Source of the DNA: Cytobacillus oceanisediminis 2691
Lineage (GTDB): Bacteria > Bacillota > Bacilli > Bacillales > Cytobacillaceae
Direction: 5' to 3'
NCBI RefSeq assembly: GCF_007678455.1
Contig: NZ_VEEP01000002.1
Location: 343,099-407,098 of the forward strand
Length of the DNA stretch: 64,000 bases
Each line of letters opens with the position of its first letter. Position 1 is the stretch's first letter. The notes under the pieces are model-generated. The model did not search any database. It saw only the letters and a list, made by a program, of their open reading frames with translations, and was not told where the DNA came from. Made by a program: the position numbers and the translations under genes. This document shows positions 1 through 8,501 of the stretch, piece after piece.

Positions 1-396
1 CAGTTCCTTCACTTTTCCATATGTGAACTCCCGGCTCGCATTCTCCATTCCATCCGTGGTGATGACGAAGATGATTTTGCCAGGCTTGCGGTCTTCCGAG
101 GTCTTTGCCAGCCGGCAGCCGACATCCAGGATGGTTTTCCCGACGGCATCCAGCAGTGCAGTGGTACCGCGGACAAAATACTCGTCTTCTGTCAGCTTTG
201 CATGCCTGGCATCGATTCCATTCCAAAGGACCTCATATTCATCATCAAAGAGTACGGTTGTCAGGACCGTTTCGCCTGCAAGCTCCGACTGTTTTTTCAC
301 AAAAGCATTGAAGCCGCCTACCGTGTCGCTCTCAAGCCCTGCCATCGAACCGCTGCGATCGAGCAAAAAAATGATTTCTGTTAAATTCTTGTTCAT
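1..396 (-). CDS. vWA domain protein (C-terminus cut by window edge)
   Basis: The reverse strand reads openly from an ATG at 396 to the window edge (132 codons). A GGAGGATGA ribosome site lies just upstream. The N-terminus carries a MIDAS-type metal site, DRSGS, at about residues 13-17, followed by a conserved Thr in RGTTALLDAVG and the acidic FVITTDGMEN strand, the order seen in von Willebrand factor A domains. There is no signal peptide, so it is probably cytoplasmic. The gene is divergent from an HTH gene 97 bp away, and I infer a shared control region. vWA proteins bind protein partners through the metal site; the partner here cannot be read. The remainder lies outside the window, so the full length is unknown. 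Confidence 0.85.
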   Translation of the reverse strand, partial: MNKNLTEIIFLLDRSGSMAGLESDTVGGFNAFVKKQSELAGETVLTTVLFDDEYEVLWNGIDARHAKLTEDEYFVRGTTALLDAVGKTILDVGCRLAKTSEDRKPGKIIFVITTDGMENASREFTYGKVKEL

Positions 397-492
397 GTCT
401 ATCATCCTCCTAAGCTGAATCTGATATAATCATATCTAGATTCATCCATATATTGGTCGCCTGTTAAGCGACATTTTAAGGAGGCTGGCCAC

Positions 493-990
493 ATGCTGGA
501 TCACAGGATAATGGAAGAACTGCAGCAGTATATTGAGCGCAATATGATTTATGTTGTATGTGAAAAGTCAATGGCCCCAATCGAGGATTATGTGCTCGAA
601 AGCATTTCCCCGATGGAAATTGAAAGTTTCATCGAGCAAAAACGGAAGCCGACATTGCACAAGGTACTGTTTGGCTTGATTGATAAAAAAGGGGTCACCG
701 ACGCTGAGGTTTATAAAAAGGCGGGCATTGACAGAAGACTTTTTTCAAAAATCCGTTCGAACCGTGACTACAGACCGGGCAAGAATACAGTGATCGCCCT
801 TGCGCTGGGACTGGAATTGGACAAAAAAGAAACCGACAAGCTGTTAAGCTCTGCCGGCTACTCTTTATCGGACAGCGAAACCTCCGACCTTGTCATTCAA
901 TTTTGCATTGAAAGAAATATTTATGACATCCACCAGGTCAATTACGCATTGGATTATTTCAGCCAGAAGCCTTTGGGCGGAGTCTTATAA
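493..990 (+). CDS. HTH (XRE-like) DNA-binding protein next to vWA gene
   Basis: This 165-residue protein starts at an ATG 8 nt after AAGGAGG. The middle (about residues 68-115) reads as an XRE-like helix-turn-helix: VTDAEVYKKAGIDRRLFSKI followed by a KNTVIALALGLEL helix. The N-terminal 60 residues are an acidic helical region and the C-terminal 35 residues are helical. There are no membrane segments. It is divergent from the vWA gene, so it may regulate or partner that protein (inference). The exact function is not recognised. Confidence 0.8.
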   Translation: MLDHRIMEELQQYIERNMIYVVCEKSMAPIEDYVLESISPMEIESFIEQKRKPTLHKVLFGLIDKKGVTDAEVYKKAGIDRRLFSKIRSNRDYRPGKNTVIALALGLELDKKETDKLLSSAGYSLSDSETSDLVIQFCIERNIYDIHQVNYALDYFSQKPLGGVL

Positions 991-1016
991 GAAGAGTGTG
1001 TCATTATCGGCAAACA

Positions 1017-1048
1017 CATAAAAAGAGCCTGGAGAATCTCCAGGCTCT
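1017..1048 (-). terminator. Intrinsic terminator of small gene 1054-1236
   Basis: A perfect 11-bp stem (AGAGCCTGGAG, loop AAT, CTCCAGGCTCT; 1024-1048) is followed on the reverse strand by a T-rich tail (CTTTTTATG). The hairpin could also stop the upstream forward HTH gene, but it lacks a T-run in that direction. Confidence 0.8.
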
Positions 1049-1053
1049 GGCTG

Positions 1054-1236
1054 TTAATGAATGGCTGTGCCGCGCTCAAAATGATTCATGCAGGTCAATT
1101 CTATAATGTAATCATAGTTGGCAATCGCTCTCTGAAGTTCGTTTTTTTCTTCAATAGACAGGTCTGGATGCTGCATCTTATTCGCCAGCTGCATTTGCAA
1201 TGCTTCTAATTGAGATTTGACTTCTTGATAGTTCAT
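1054..1236 (-). CDS. Small hypothetical protein, 60 aa
   Basis: The start is the ATG at 1236, preceded by GGAAGGGTG. The frame stays open further upstream to 1392, but that part has no ribosome site and untypical composition, so I reject it. The product is soluble and mostly helical (MNYQEVKSQLEALQMQLANK...), with a conserved-looking NYDYIIELTCMNHFERG end. It has no motif that I recognise. A sigma-A-like promoter lies upstream (1285-1313) and a strong terminator directly follows, so it is a monocistronic unit. Confidence 0.6.
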   Translation of the reverse strand: MNYQEVKSQLEALQMQLANKMQHPDLSIEEKNELQRAIANYDYIIELTCMNHFERGTAIH

Positions 1237-1284
1237 GTCCAACACCCTTCCTTGAAATGAAATCGCTTTCTTTCTTATCATTAT

Positions 1285-1313
1285 TATATATCGATAACCC
1301 CTTTGGGTATCAA
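1285..1313 (-). promoter_or_regulatory. Possible sigma-A promoter for small gene 1054-1236
   Basis: On the reverse strand TTGATA (1313-1308) and TATATA (1290-1285) are separated by 17 bp, about 50 bp upstream of the ATG. The boxes match the consensus moderately. Confidence 0.4.
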
Positions 1314-1568
1314 TGGATTTATTGATAATTTGTGAAACTTTTATTAGGACCCAGCCTTTTACACGCAGCCTCAAATTTATTTTCTTCAGCATATTTCATC
1401 AGCAGCCTGAGAACGCGGTTTGTTCCCAGGCTTTCCTTTATTAAATAAAAGTCGATTAGTCAGGCGTTTGAAGTATAATGAATACTATTCAGTTTATGCA
1501 TATGACGATTCGTTGCGAGAATCCTATATATAAATAAGTGGGATAATAAAATAAAAAGAGGTTTTTAT

Positions 1569-3014
1569 ATGAGTAGAAGAAGTTTTGACGATTACAACTT
1601 AAGCGACGAAATTAAACGCGCCCTGACAGTGTTGAAATATGAATCGCCAACAGAGGTTCAGGAAGAAGTCATTCCGTTAGCATTGGAAAAGCAAGATCTT
1701 GTTGTTAAATCCCCGACAGGAAGCGGAAAGACGGCTTCATTCGGAATTCCCATTTGCGATATGGTTGAGTGGGAGGAAAAAAATCCACAAGCGTTGATTC
1801 TCACTCCAACCAGGGAGCTGGCTGTTCAGGTTCGTGAAGATATCACGAATATCGGGCGGTTCAAAAGGATCAAGGCTATGGCCGTTTATGGCAAGGAGCC
1901 TTTCTCGAAACAGAAAGAGGAATTGAAGCAAAAAACTCATGTCGTCGTCGGAACCCCTGGCCGTGTGATCGACCATATTGAAAGAGAAACACTCGTTTTA
2001 GACAAAGTAAAATATCTGATCATCGATGAAGCAGATGAAATGCTGAACATGGGGTTCATTGAAGCTGTTGAATGGATCATCGAAGAACTTCCACAAGACA
2101 GGGTAACGATGGTTTTTTCTGCGACTTTACCTAAGGATGTTGAAAATCTCTGCCATAAGTATATGAAGGAACCTGTTAATATTGAAATTGCTTCTACCGG
2201 TGTGACAACGAGTACCATTAAACATTCATTGATTGAGGTAAAGGAAGAAGAGAAAATTTCGCTTCTGAAGGACATTACCGTTGTTGAAAACCCTGACAGC
2301 TGCATCATTTTTTGCAGGACGAAGGAAAATGTCGATACCGTGTTTGCCGAGCTTGAGGGTGCCAATTATTCCTGTGAAAGACTTCATGGCGGATTAGAGC
2401 AGGAAGATCGCTTCGCCGTAATGGATGGCTTCAAAATGGGAAATTTCCGTTATCTAGTGGCTACCGATGTTGCTTCGCGCGGCATTGACGTCGATAATGT
2501 TTCGCTTGTCATAAACTATGACGTTCCTATGGAAAAAGAGAGCTATGTGCACCGGACAGGCCGAACGGGGCGCGCAGGAAACAAAGGAAAAGCGATTACG
2601 CTTGCTACACCTTATGAAGGAAAATTCATCAGGGCAATCGAACGATACATTGGCTTTGAGATTCCTGTCACAGAAGCTCCGGGCAAGCAGGACGTTGCAA
2701 GAAACCAGGCTGATTTCGATGAAAAAATAAGCGGGCGCCGCGTCGTGAAAAACAACAAAACAGCCCGCATCAACCAGGATATCATGAAGCTCCATTTTAG
2801 CGGCGGCAAAAAGAAGAAGCTCCGCGCCGTCGACTTCGTGGGTACAATCGCAAAAATCCCTGGAGTAACTGCAGACGATATCGGCATCATCACCATCCAC
2901 GATACCATGTCCTATGTAGATATCCTGAATGGAAAAGGCTCACTTGTCATTCAGGCGATGGAGAATGGAACAATCAAAGGAAAGAAGCTTAGAGTTAGTA
3001 AGGCGATTAAATAG
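1569..3014 (+). CDS. dbpA: DEAD-box RNA helicase, DbpA/YxiN type
   Basis: This 481-residue ATP-dependent RNA helicase has all motifs in order: Q motif [10 protein letters not shown], Walker [46 protein letters not shown] and HRTGRTGR. The C-terminal ~75 residues (from about [21 protein letters not shown]) match the DbpA RNA-binding domain, which in B. subtilis YxiN docks on hairpin 92 of 23S rRNA. The role is therefore probably late 50S ribosome assembly (family knowledge). The ATG at 1569 follows AAAGAGG. A TATAAT box at 1474-1479 would leave an untranslated leader of about 90 nt, which would suit cold-shock control, but the -35 box is poor. Confidence 0.92.
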   Translation: MSRRSFDDYNLSDEIKRALTVLKYESPTEVQEEVIPLALEKQDLVVKSPTGSGKTASFGIPICDMVEWEEKNPQALILTPTRELAVQVREDITNIGRFKRIKAMAVYGKEPFSKQKEELKQKTHVVVGTPGRVIDHIERETLVLDKVKYLIIDEADEMLNMGFIEAVEWIIEELPQDRVTMVFSATLPKDVENLCHKYMKEPVNIEIASTGVTTSTIKHSLIEVKEEEKISLLKDITVVENPDSCIIFCRTKENVDTVFAELEGANYSCERLHGGLEQEDRFAVMDGFKMGNFRYLVATDVASRGIDVDNVSLVINYDVPMEKESYVHRTGRTGRAGNKGKAITLATPYEGKFIRAIERYIGFEIPVTEAPGKQDVARNQADFDEKISGRRVVKNNKTARINQDIMKLHFSGGKKKKLRAVDFVGTIAKIPGVTADDIGIITIHDTMSYVDILNGKGSLVIQAMENGTIKGKKLRVSKAIK

Positions 3015-3020
3015 AACAAA

Positions 3021-3255
3021 AAGCGGAAGCGCCTCGTTCAGCCCCGACAAGCGCTGGAGGGCCTGACAGTGAAGTCGTTCTTTGACTTCATTGGCAGGAC
3101 CGAAACCGAAAAGTATAGCCGACTGTCCAGAAACGCAGAAACTGGAGACTCCGACAAAGAAGCGCTTTTTGCTTCTGCCGGCGGAGTTGAAGTTTCGGAG
3201 TTTCTAGGAGGCGACACTAGACAAGCGTCTCGAGGGGCTAAGCGCTGGAGCTGGA
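3021..3255. repeat. Dispersed intergenic repeat, copy 1 (with ~120-bp insertion)
   Basis: The ends of this element are nearly identical to the element at 23344-23460: the segment around CAGCCCCGACAAGCGCTGGA, the GTGAAGTCGTTCTTTGACTT segment (an internal hairpin AAGTC-GTTCTTT-GACTT) and the CTCGAGGGGCTA end. Copy 1 carries about 120 extra bases (roughly 3105-3224), which contain a long imperfect hairpin (3127-3208: GAAACGCAGAAACTGGAG pairs with its complement near GGCGGAGTTGAAGTTTC). It lies just after the helicase gene and before a terminator. There is no coding potential and no transposase, so it is a MITE-like or REP-like element (inference). Confidence 0.75.
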
Positions 3256-3273
3256 TTCCTAAACAAGAAGAAA

Positions 3274-3308
3274 GGACGATTATGACAAGCATAATCGTCC
3301 TTAATTTT
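3274..3308. terminator. Intrinsic terminator between convergent genes
   Basis: An 11-bp stem GGACGATTATG, loop ACAAG, CATAATCGTCC (3274-3300) is followed by TTAATTTTTA on the forward strand and by TTTCTTCTTG on the reverse strand. It can serve both the helicase and the methyltransferase. Confidence 0.8.
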
Positions 3309-3310
3309 TA

Positions 3311-4261
3311 TTATTTTTTACATACAATAATCTCGCGTTCGAAGGTCCCTTTTCTCACGACACAGCGATCAGCAATTTCAAAGCTAGCATCTAGTATGAT
3401 AGAGTCGATTGGTTCAATCGTGACGATGACTACTTTATCAGCGAATCCGTATGTGCTTTGGAGCATCTCGAGCTGCTCTTCGGGTGTGATGACCGAGCAC
3501 AGATTGTACGGCATATCAATAATCGCCACATCATAGCTCCCATTGACCCTGCGGATGTCCTTAAAAGTCACTTCCGTTGCATAGCCAAAATGCGCGATAT
3601 TCTCCCTTGTTCCAGGCAGGATGAGCGGGTTGATATCACTGGCAACGATGTCGATCCCCATCGACAATGCTTCCACCACTACCGTTCCTATTCCGCAGCA
3701 TGGATCGATCGCTTTAACACCAGCTGGATCAGGAACGGCAATATTGGCGACGGCTCTTGCGATACGGGTGCTTAATGAAGTTGAGTAGCTATGCGGTTTT
3801 TGCTGATGGTTCAACCAGACCGCTTCACTGCTGTGGTATTCACCAAAAACCCAACGCTCGTTTACATTCATGATACCAAACAGCACATCTGGATTCACGA
3901 GCTCCGGCTCACCGGGAATTTGCAGTCCCACTTTGCGTTCGATTCGGCGCCTCTCTTCAAAATCCACCTTTTCAGGTCCAGACACTTTTACATACATCAC
4001 TTTAAAAGTAGAGGCATTCAATTCTATCTTCTTCACTTGCTCAATAAGGTCCTCCAATTTCTCACCTTCAAGAATGACATCCATACGTCCCCTCATGAAC
4101 GGACTTCGGCTTGGATCAATTTTCAAAGTGCTCTCCATGATGCTGGATTCAGTATCCTCTCCAAAAAATGATCGCATTTCCAGTGCGCACAACTCTTTTT
4201 CTTCACCAGGATAAGCATAATTATATATAAAAAACTTAGGTTCAAAGTTAGTGAATTCCAA
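3311..4261 (-). CDS. TRM11-like SAM-dependent RNA methyltransferase
   Basis: This 316-residue protein has a Rossmann methyltransferase core in its C-terminal half: DPCCGIGT (186-193, SAM motif I), ASDINP (acidic ribose-binding residue) and DMPYNL (249-254), the NPPY-type catalytic motif in its D-x-PY form. Such a motif is typical of TRM11/UPF0020 enzymes that methylate an exocyclic guanine nitrogen. The N-terminal ~150 residues form a THUMP-like RNA-binding part (inference). Translation starts at TTG (4261) after AAAGGA. There are no membrane segments. It is a single-gene unit convergent with dbpA. The likely substrate is tRNA or rRNA; the exact nucleotide cannot be read. Confidence 0.82.
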   Translation of the reverse strand: MEFTNFEPKFFIYNYAYPGEEKELCALEMRSFFGEDTESSIMESTLKIDPSRSPFMRGRMDVILEGEKLEDLIEQVKKIELNASTFKVMYVKVSGPEKVDFEERRRIERKVGLQIPGEPELVNPDVLFGIMNVNERWVFGEYHSSEAVWLNHQQKPHSYSTSLSTRIARAVANIAVPDPAGVKAIDPCCGIGTVVVEALSMGIDIVASDINPLILPGTRENIAHFGYATEVTFKDIRRVNGSYDVAIIDMPYNLCSVITPEEQLEMLQSTYGFADKVVIVTIEPIDSIILDASFEIADRCVVRKGTFEREIIVCKK

Positions 4262-4348
4262 TCAATTTCAAATCCTTTCGCTGCACAAAACAGCTTTTAT
4301 CATTCCACATCATATAACCCGCCTTCTGGAAATCGAAATAAAAATGAC

Positions 4349-4540
4349 TTACCCCTTGGGCAAGTCAAGTGCTTGGTATGCGTGCTGATACTTTCCGCCT
4401 TCAGCTACTTCAGAATGATACAAAGCCTTAAGGGCAAAGCTTTTCTCTAAATCATGTTCTTTTATCAAACTGGATAAGCGCGTTTGAAGTTCTGGGTTAT
4501 CCTTAATCAATTGTTTCATTTGAGATTTTACAAACTTCAT
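4349..4540 (-). CDS. Small hypothetical protein, 63 aa
   Basis: The ATG at 4540 follows AAAGGTAAAGG at good spacing; an in-frame TTG one codon upstream is an alternative. The product is basic to neutral and helical (MKFVKSQMKQLIKDNPELQTRL...), ending in YQALDLPKG. It has no signal peptide or membrane segment. It sits alone between the methyltransferase and the cation exporter. I do not recognise the family. Confidence 0.6.
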   Translation of the reverse strand: MKFVKSQMKQLIKDNPELQTRLSSLIKEHDLEKSFALKALYHSEVAEGGKYQHAYQALDLPKG

Positions 4541-4627
4541 CAATTTTTACCTTTACCTTTCGAAATCTAATAGTTCCGCTAAGTATAGCATGAACAAGTC
4601 TATAGTCGTTCATAACTTTATTCTTGA

Positions 4628-5497
4628 TCAATCCGGCTCCACATGAACATGGACGTCATAAATGTCGAAGTCTTCCATCAGCTTTTGTTCGACCCTTGTG
4701 GAAATATCATGTGCAGTGCTGATATCAATTGACGGATTCACTGTAATCACACAGTCGACGACGATATTATTGCCGTAGTTTCGTGCCTTTAGATCATTAA
4801 TTCCTTTTACGCCAGGAATATTGCAGATGGTTTGTTTATATTCTTTAATTAGGTCTACATCAAAGCCGTCTGTCAGCTGGTGTGATGCTTCGCGGAAAAT
4901 GTCCCAGCCTGTTTTCAGGATCAACCCGCCAACGATGACGGCGGTGACAGGGTCAAGCCAGGGCAAGCCGAACTGGGACCCGATGATGCCGACTGCTGTT
5001 CCGATACTTACCCACGAATCGGACAGGTTATCTTTAGCAGCAGCCATGACCGAGTGGCTTTTTATTTTGCGCGCGAGGTTTCGATTATAGCGATAGACGG
5101 TATACATCACTAATGCAGAGAACAAACCTGTCCAGGCGGCAATCAGATCGGGCGCTTCCCTGGTTCCTTCAAAAACCGAGGTGAATGCACTGATTAAAAC
5201 CTCGACGCCGACAAGGATCATGATAAAGGACGCAACCATCGAAGCGACCATTTCTGACTTCCAGTGGCCGTACAGATGATCCTCATCTGCCGGCTTTTGC
5301 GACAGCCTGAGTCCGATCAGGACAGATACCGAGGCCAAAATATCAGTCGTATTATTCAATCCATCCGCCTTCAATGCCTCTGAACCGCTGATATAGCCAA
5401 CAAATAATTTTAAAGCGGACAGCAATATGTATGCAGCGATACTTATGATCGCACCACGTTCGCCTTGTTTTAAATTTGAATACCGTTGTTCATTCAA
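4628..5497 (-). CDS. mneS: Cation diffusion facilitator, MneS-like (Mn2+ efflux)
   Basis: This is a CDF-family metal/proton antiporter of 289 residues with about six membrane segments and a C-terminal cytoplasmic ferredoxin-like domain ending in DVHVHVEPD. Metal-site motifs are visible in the second and fifth helices (ALKADGLNNTTD and AAKDNLSDS). The sequence closely follows B. subtilis MneS (YeaB) from the QRYSNLKQGERGA start onward, which exports manganese. I chose the TTG at 5497: GGAGG lies 8 nt upstream, whereas a TTG at 5512 would place that ribosome site inside the gene. No Mn riboswitch or MntR box was seen upstream. Confidence 0.88.
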   Translation of the reverse strand: MNEQRYSNLKQGERGAIISIAAYILLSALKLFVGYISGSEALKADGLNNTTDILASVSVLIGLRLSQKPADEDHLYGHWKSEMVASMVASFIMILVGVEVLISAFTSVFEGTREAPDLIAAWTGLFSALVMYTVYRYNRNLARKIKSHSVMAAAKDNLSDSWVSIGTAVGIIGSQFGLPWLDPVTAVIVGGLILKTGWDIFREASHQLTDGFDVDLIKEYKQTICNIPGVKGINDLKARNYGNNIVVDCVITVNPSIDISTAHDISTRVEQKLMEDFDIYDVHVHVEPD

Positions 5498-5759
5498 TGG
5501 ACCAGCCTCCAATCAACTGCTAGAACATTTTAACAATCAGAAAGCGAGTGAGTCTATAGAAACCTTTTTACCTTTATGCACGTATATAATATGCGGGCAA
5601 AAAAGTTTACTTAATCAAACTAACACATTTTGCCAGGAACGGCAGCGCCAACTCCGCAGTACAATAACTATCGGAAAAGAATGCGACTTTGGTACAGCTA
5701 CAAATCTACTTATGTTTATGGTAAAATGTAAGCTTCAATAGATTCCTAGGAGGGATTGC

Positions 5760-7622
5760 ATGGGGACAAATAAGAACAAATTGTCCATAAGTTTTGTCTT
5801 GATTGCCATTGTTTTATTATGGCTTAAAACCTACGCTGTTTATAAATTTAATTTTGATATAGATATTGAAAATAAAATGCAGGAATTCATTCTGTTCATT
5901 AATCCATTAAGCTTCCTGATGTTCGTACTGGGGCTTGGGATATTCATGGCAGGAACGAAACAGAAGATCTTTGTCATTGCGACAAGCTTTATCACTTCCT
6001 TCGTTTTGTATGCCAATGTGGTTTATTATCGCGAATTCAGCGATTTCATCACGATACCGCTCCTGACTCAGACAAGCAATATGGGTGATTTGAAGAGCAG
6101 TGTCGGAGAGTTGATTGGATGGGGCGACATCGTTTATTTTGCGGATGCGCTGCTGATTCTGGCACTGGCCTTTGTAAAAACGCCAAAGATTACGTATAAA
6201 AAATATAAAAACATCTACGCTGCTGCTTTTTACTTCAGTGCGATCGGCCTGGCATTTTTCAATCTTGGCCTTTCTGAATCAGAGCGTCCTGAATTATTGA
6301 CTCGTACTTTTGACAGGGAAATCCTTGTGAAAAATATCGGGACTTACAATCACCATATTTATGATGCCTATTTACAAACAAAGACGACAGCACAAAGAGC
6401 TCTGGCAGATGGCAACCAGCTCACCGAAATCGAGAACTATACTAGAGCTCAATACTCAGAACCATCCAAGGAATTATTTGGAGCCGCTAAAGGCAAGAAT
6501 ATTATTGTGATCTCAATGGAATCTACCCAGAACTTTGTCATCGGCCAGAAGGTGAATGGCCAGGAAATCACGCCATTCCTGAATGATTTCATCAAGGACA
6601 GCTATTACTTTGATAACTTTTACCATCAGACAGCTCAGGGTAAAACATCCGATTCAGAGTTCTTGTTGGAAAACTCGTTATATCCGCTCGGCCGTGGTGC
6701 AGTATTTTTCACCCACTCCGGGAACGAATATAACTCACTCGCTGAAAAGCTGAAAGAGAATTCGTATTACACAGCGAAGCTTCACGCGAACAACAAGAGC
6801 TTCTGGAACCGCGATGTCATGTACAACAACTTCGGCTATGACCGTTTTTACTCATTGCCAGATTATGAAGTGAATGACGAAAATTCAGTAGGCTGGGGCA
6901 TGAAGGACATGGATTTCTTTGACCAGTCGGTTGAACACTTGAAAGAAATGCCGAAACCGTTCTTCGCAAAGTTCATCACGCTGACAAACCACTTCCCATT
7001 CGAATTGGATGAAGAAGATAAGTTCATCGATGAATATGATTCAAACAGCGGTACCTTGAACCGTTACTTCCCGACCGTCCGCTACACGGATGAAGCATTG
7101 AAACAATTCATCGAGAAATTGAAGGCAGAAGGACTTTACGAAGATTCAATCATCGTGATTTACGGTGACCACTATGGTATTTCCGAAAACCACAACAAGG
7201 CAATGTCACAATATCTTGGAAAAGAAATCACGCCATTTGTTTCAACACAATTGCAGCGTGTTCCGTTGATCATCCACATTCCGGGACAGGAAGGCAAGAC
7301 AATCTCTACTGTTAGTGGCCAGATTGACCTTCGCCCAACATTGTTGAGCCTTGCCGGTATTGATACGAAGCAGGATATCGAGTTCGGCGGAGACTTGTTC
7401 TCCAAAAAGCAGGATAACTTCGTAGTCCTGAGAGACGGAAGCTTCATCACTGAAGACCTCGTTTACACAAAAGGTACTTGCTACGATAAAGCGACAGAAG
7501 AGCCTACAGACATGGCAAGCTGTGAACCATATATCGAGACCGCCAAAGATGAATTGAGCTACTCAGACCAGATCATTTACGGCGATTTGCTTCGCTTTTA
7601 TGGCAAGCAGGAAGAAGAATAA
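5760..7622 (+). CDS. LTA synthase family membrane sulfatase-like enzyme
   Basis: This 620-residue protein has five N-terminal membrane helices (within residues ~8-170) followed by an extracellular alkaline-phosphatase-fold domain. The catalytic set of LtaS enzymes is visible: metal-binding Glu254 in ISMES, nucleophile Thr296 in [15 protein letters not shown] and YGDHYG. Enzymes of this family polymerise glycerol phosphate from phosphatidylglycerol into lipoteichoic acid, or prime it. B. subtilis has four paralogues (LtaS, YfnI, YqgS, YvgJ), and I cannot say which this matches. The ATG follows AGGAGGGATTGC. A terminator and a large repeat array follow; the gene converges on RNase J. Confidence 0.9.
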   Translation: MGTNKNKLSISFVLIAIVLLWLKTYAVYKFNFDIDIENKMQEFILFINPLSFLMFVLGLGIFMAGTKQKIFVIATSFITSFVLYANVVYYREFSDFITIPLLTQTSNMGDLKSSVGELIGWGDIVYFADALLILALAFVKTPKITYKKYKNIYAAAFYFSAIGLAFFNLGLSESERPELLTRTFDREILVKNIGTYNHHIYDAYLQTKTTAQRALADGNQLTEIENYTRAQYSEPSKELFGAAKGKNIIVISMESTQNFVIGQKVNGQEITPFLNDFIKDSYYFDNFYHQTAQGKTSDSEFLLENSLYPLGRGAVFFTHSGNEYNSLAEKLKENSYYTAKLHANNKSFWNRDVMYNNFGYDRFYSLPDYEVNDENSVGWGMKDMDFFDQSVEHLKEMPKPFFAKFITLTNHFPFELDEEDKFIDEYDSNSGTLNRYFPTVRYTDEALKQFIEKLKAEGLYEDSIIVIYGDHYGISENHNKAMSQYLGKEITPFVSTQLQRVPLIIHIPGQEGKTISTVSGQIDLRPTLLSLAGIDTKQDIEFGGDLFSKKQDNFVVLRDGSFITEDLVYTKGTCYDKATEEPTDMASCEPYIETAKDELSYSDQIIYGDLLRFYGKQEEE

Positions 7623-7633
7623 CTAAAACTGGC

Positions 7634-7666
7634 AGCCCCACTGATTTTTCTGGTGGGGCTTTTTTG
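7634..7666 (+). terminator. Terminator of the LTA synthase gene
   Basis: The stem AGCCCCAC / GTGGGGCT (7634-7660) is followed by TTTTTT. Confidence 0.9.
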
Positions 7667-7691
7667 TGGTTATTGATTAGCATGGTGAGAG

Positions 7692-8461
7692 GCTTCAGAC
7701 AATTATTCGCGTGTGTGGCTGCGTTTTGTCCGAACCTGGAGCGACTTCGGACAATTCTGCGAGTTCGTCACCCCATTTTTGTCCGAACTTGGGGTCACTT
7801 CGGACATTTTCTCGAGTTAGTGCACTCGTTTTGTCCGAACCTGGAGCGACTTCGGACAATTCTGCTAGTTCGTCACCCCATTTTGTCCGAACTGGGGGTG
7901 ACTTCGGACAATTCCTCGAGTTCGTCGCCGCGTTTTGTCTGAACTTGGGGTCACTTCGGCCAATTTCTCGAGTTCGTCGCCGCGTTTTGTCTGAACCTGG
8001 GGTAACTTCGGACATTTTCTCGAGTTAGTGCACTCGTTTTGTCCGAACCTGGAGCGACTTCGGACAATTCTGCGAGTTCGTCGCCGCATTTTGTCCGACT
8101 GGGGGTCACTTCGGACAATTCCTCGAGTTCGCGGCCCCGTTTTGTCCGAACATGGGGTCACTTCGGACAATTTCTCGAGTTCGTCGCCGCGTTTTGTCTG
8201 AACTTGGGGTCACTTCGGACATTTTCTCGAGTTAGTGCACTCGTTTTGTCCGAACCTGGAGCGACTTCGGACAATTCTACGAGTTCGTCTCCGTGTTTTG
8301 TCCGAACCTGGGGTCACTTCGGACAATTTCTCGTGCTTCTGGCTGCGTTTTGTCCAAACTTGGGATCACTTCGGACAATTTCTCGTGGATATTGACGTGC
8401 TATGTCCGAACATGGGATCACTTCAAACAATATCACGAATCCCTGACCTCATTTTGTCCTA
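7692..8461. repeat. Tandem array 1: fifteen 52-bp units
   Basis: The GTCC core of TTGTCCGAAC recurs at 7728, 7781, 7833, 7885, 7937, 7989, 8041, 8093, 8144, 8196, 8248, 8300, 8352, 8404 and 8456. Steps are 52 bp except one of 53 and one of 51. Each unit carries inverted half-sites TTGTCCGAA and TTCGGACAA (9 bp, starts 20 bp apart), then a GC-rich CGAGTTCGTCGCCGCG-type stretch. Units at 7781, 7989 and 8196 share a TTAGTGCACTCG variant, and the following units share CTGGAGCGAC, giving a four-unit (208 bp) higher-order pattern. The last two units decay. Open frames here exist on both strands but are repeat artefacts. The array lies between two convergent genes, outside both terminators. Confidence 0.95.
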
Positions 8462-8470
8462 ACAAACAAA

Positions 8471-8497
8471 AAAAACGACCCATAAAGGATCGTTTTT
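8471..8497 (-). terminator. Terminator of the RNase J gene
   Basis: On the reverse strand, AAAAACGATCC, loop, GGGTCGTTTTTT forms a stem with a T-run, directly after the stop codon. Confidence 0.85.
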
Positions 8498-8501
8498 CGA
8501 A

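Noticed and set aside
5498..5759. Mn riboswitch (yybP-ykoY) or MntR box upstream of the MneS-like gene
   Set aside because: I looked for the conserved riboswitch core and the MntR palindrome and found neither.
7692..8461. CRISPR array
   Set aside because: The whole 52-bp unit is repeated, with no unique spacers, and no cas genes are present. The same holds for the other five arrays.
7664..8462. Several overlapping open frames of 70-130 codons on both strands
   Set aside because: They exist only because the 52-bp repeat lacks stops in some frames. They have no ribosome sites and their products are the same repeat translated.
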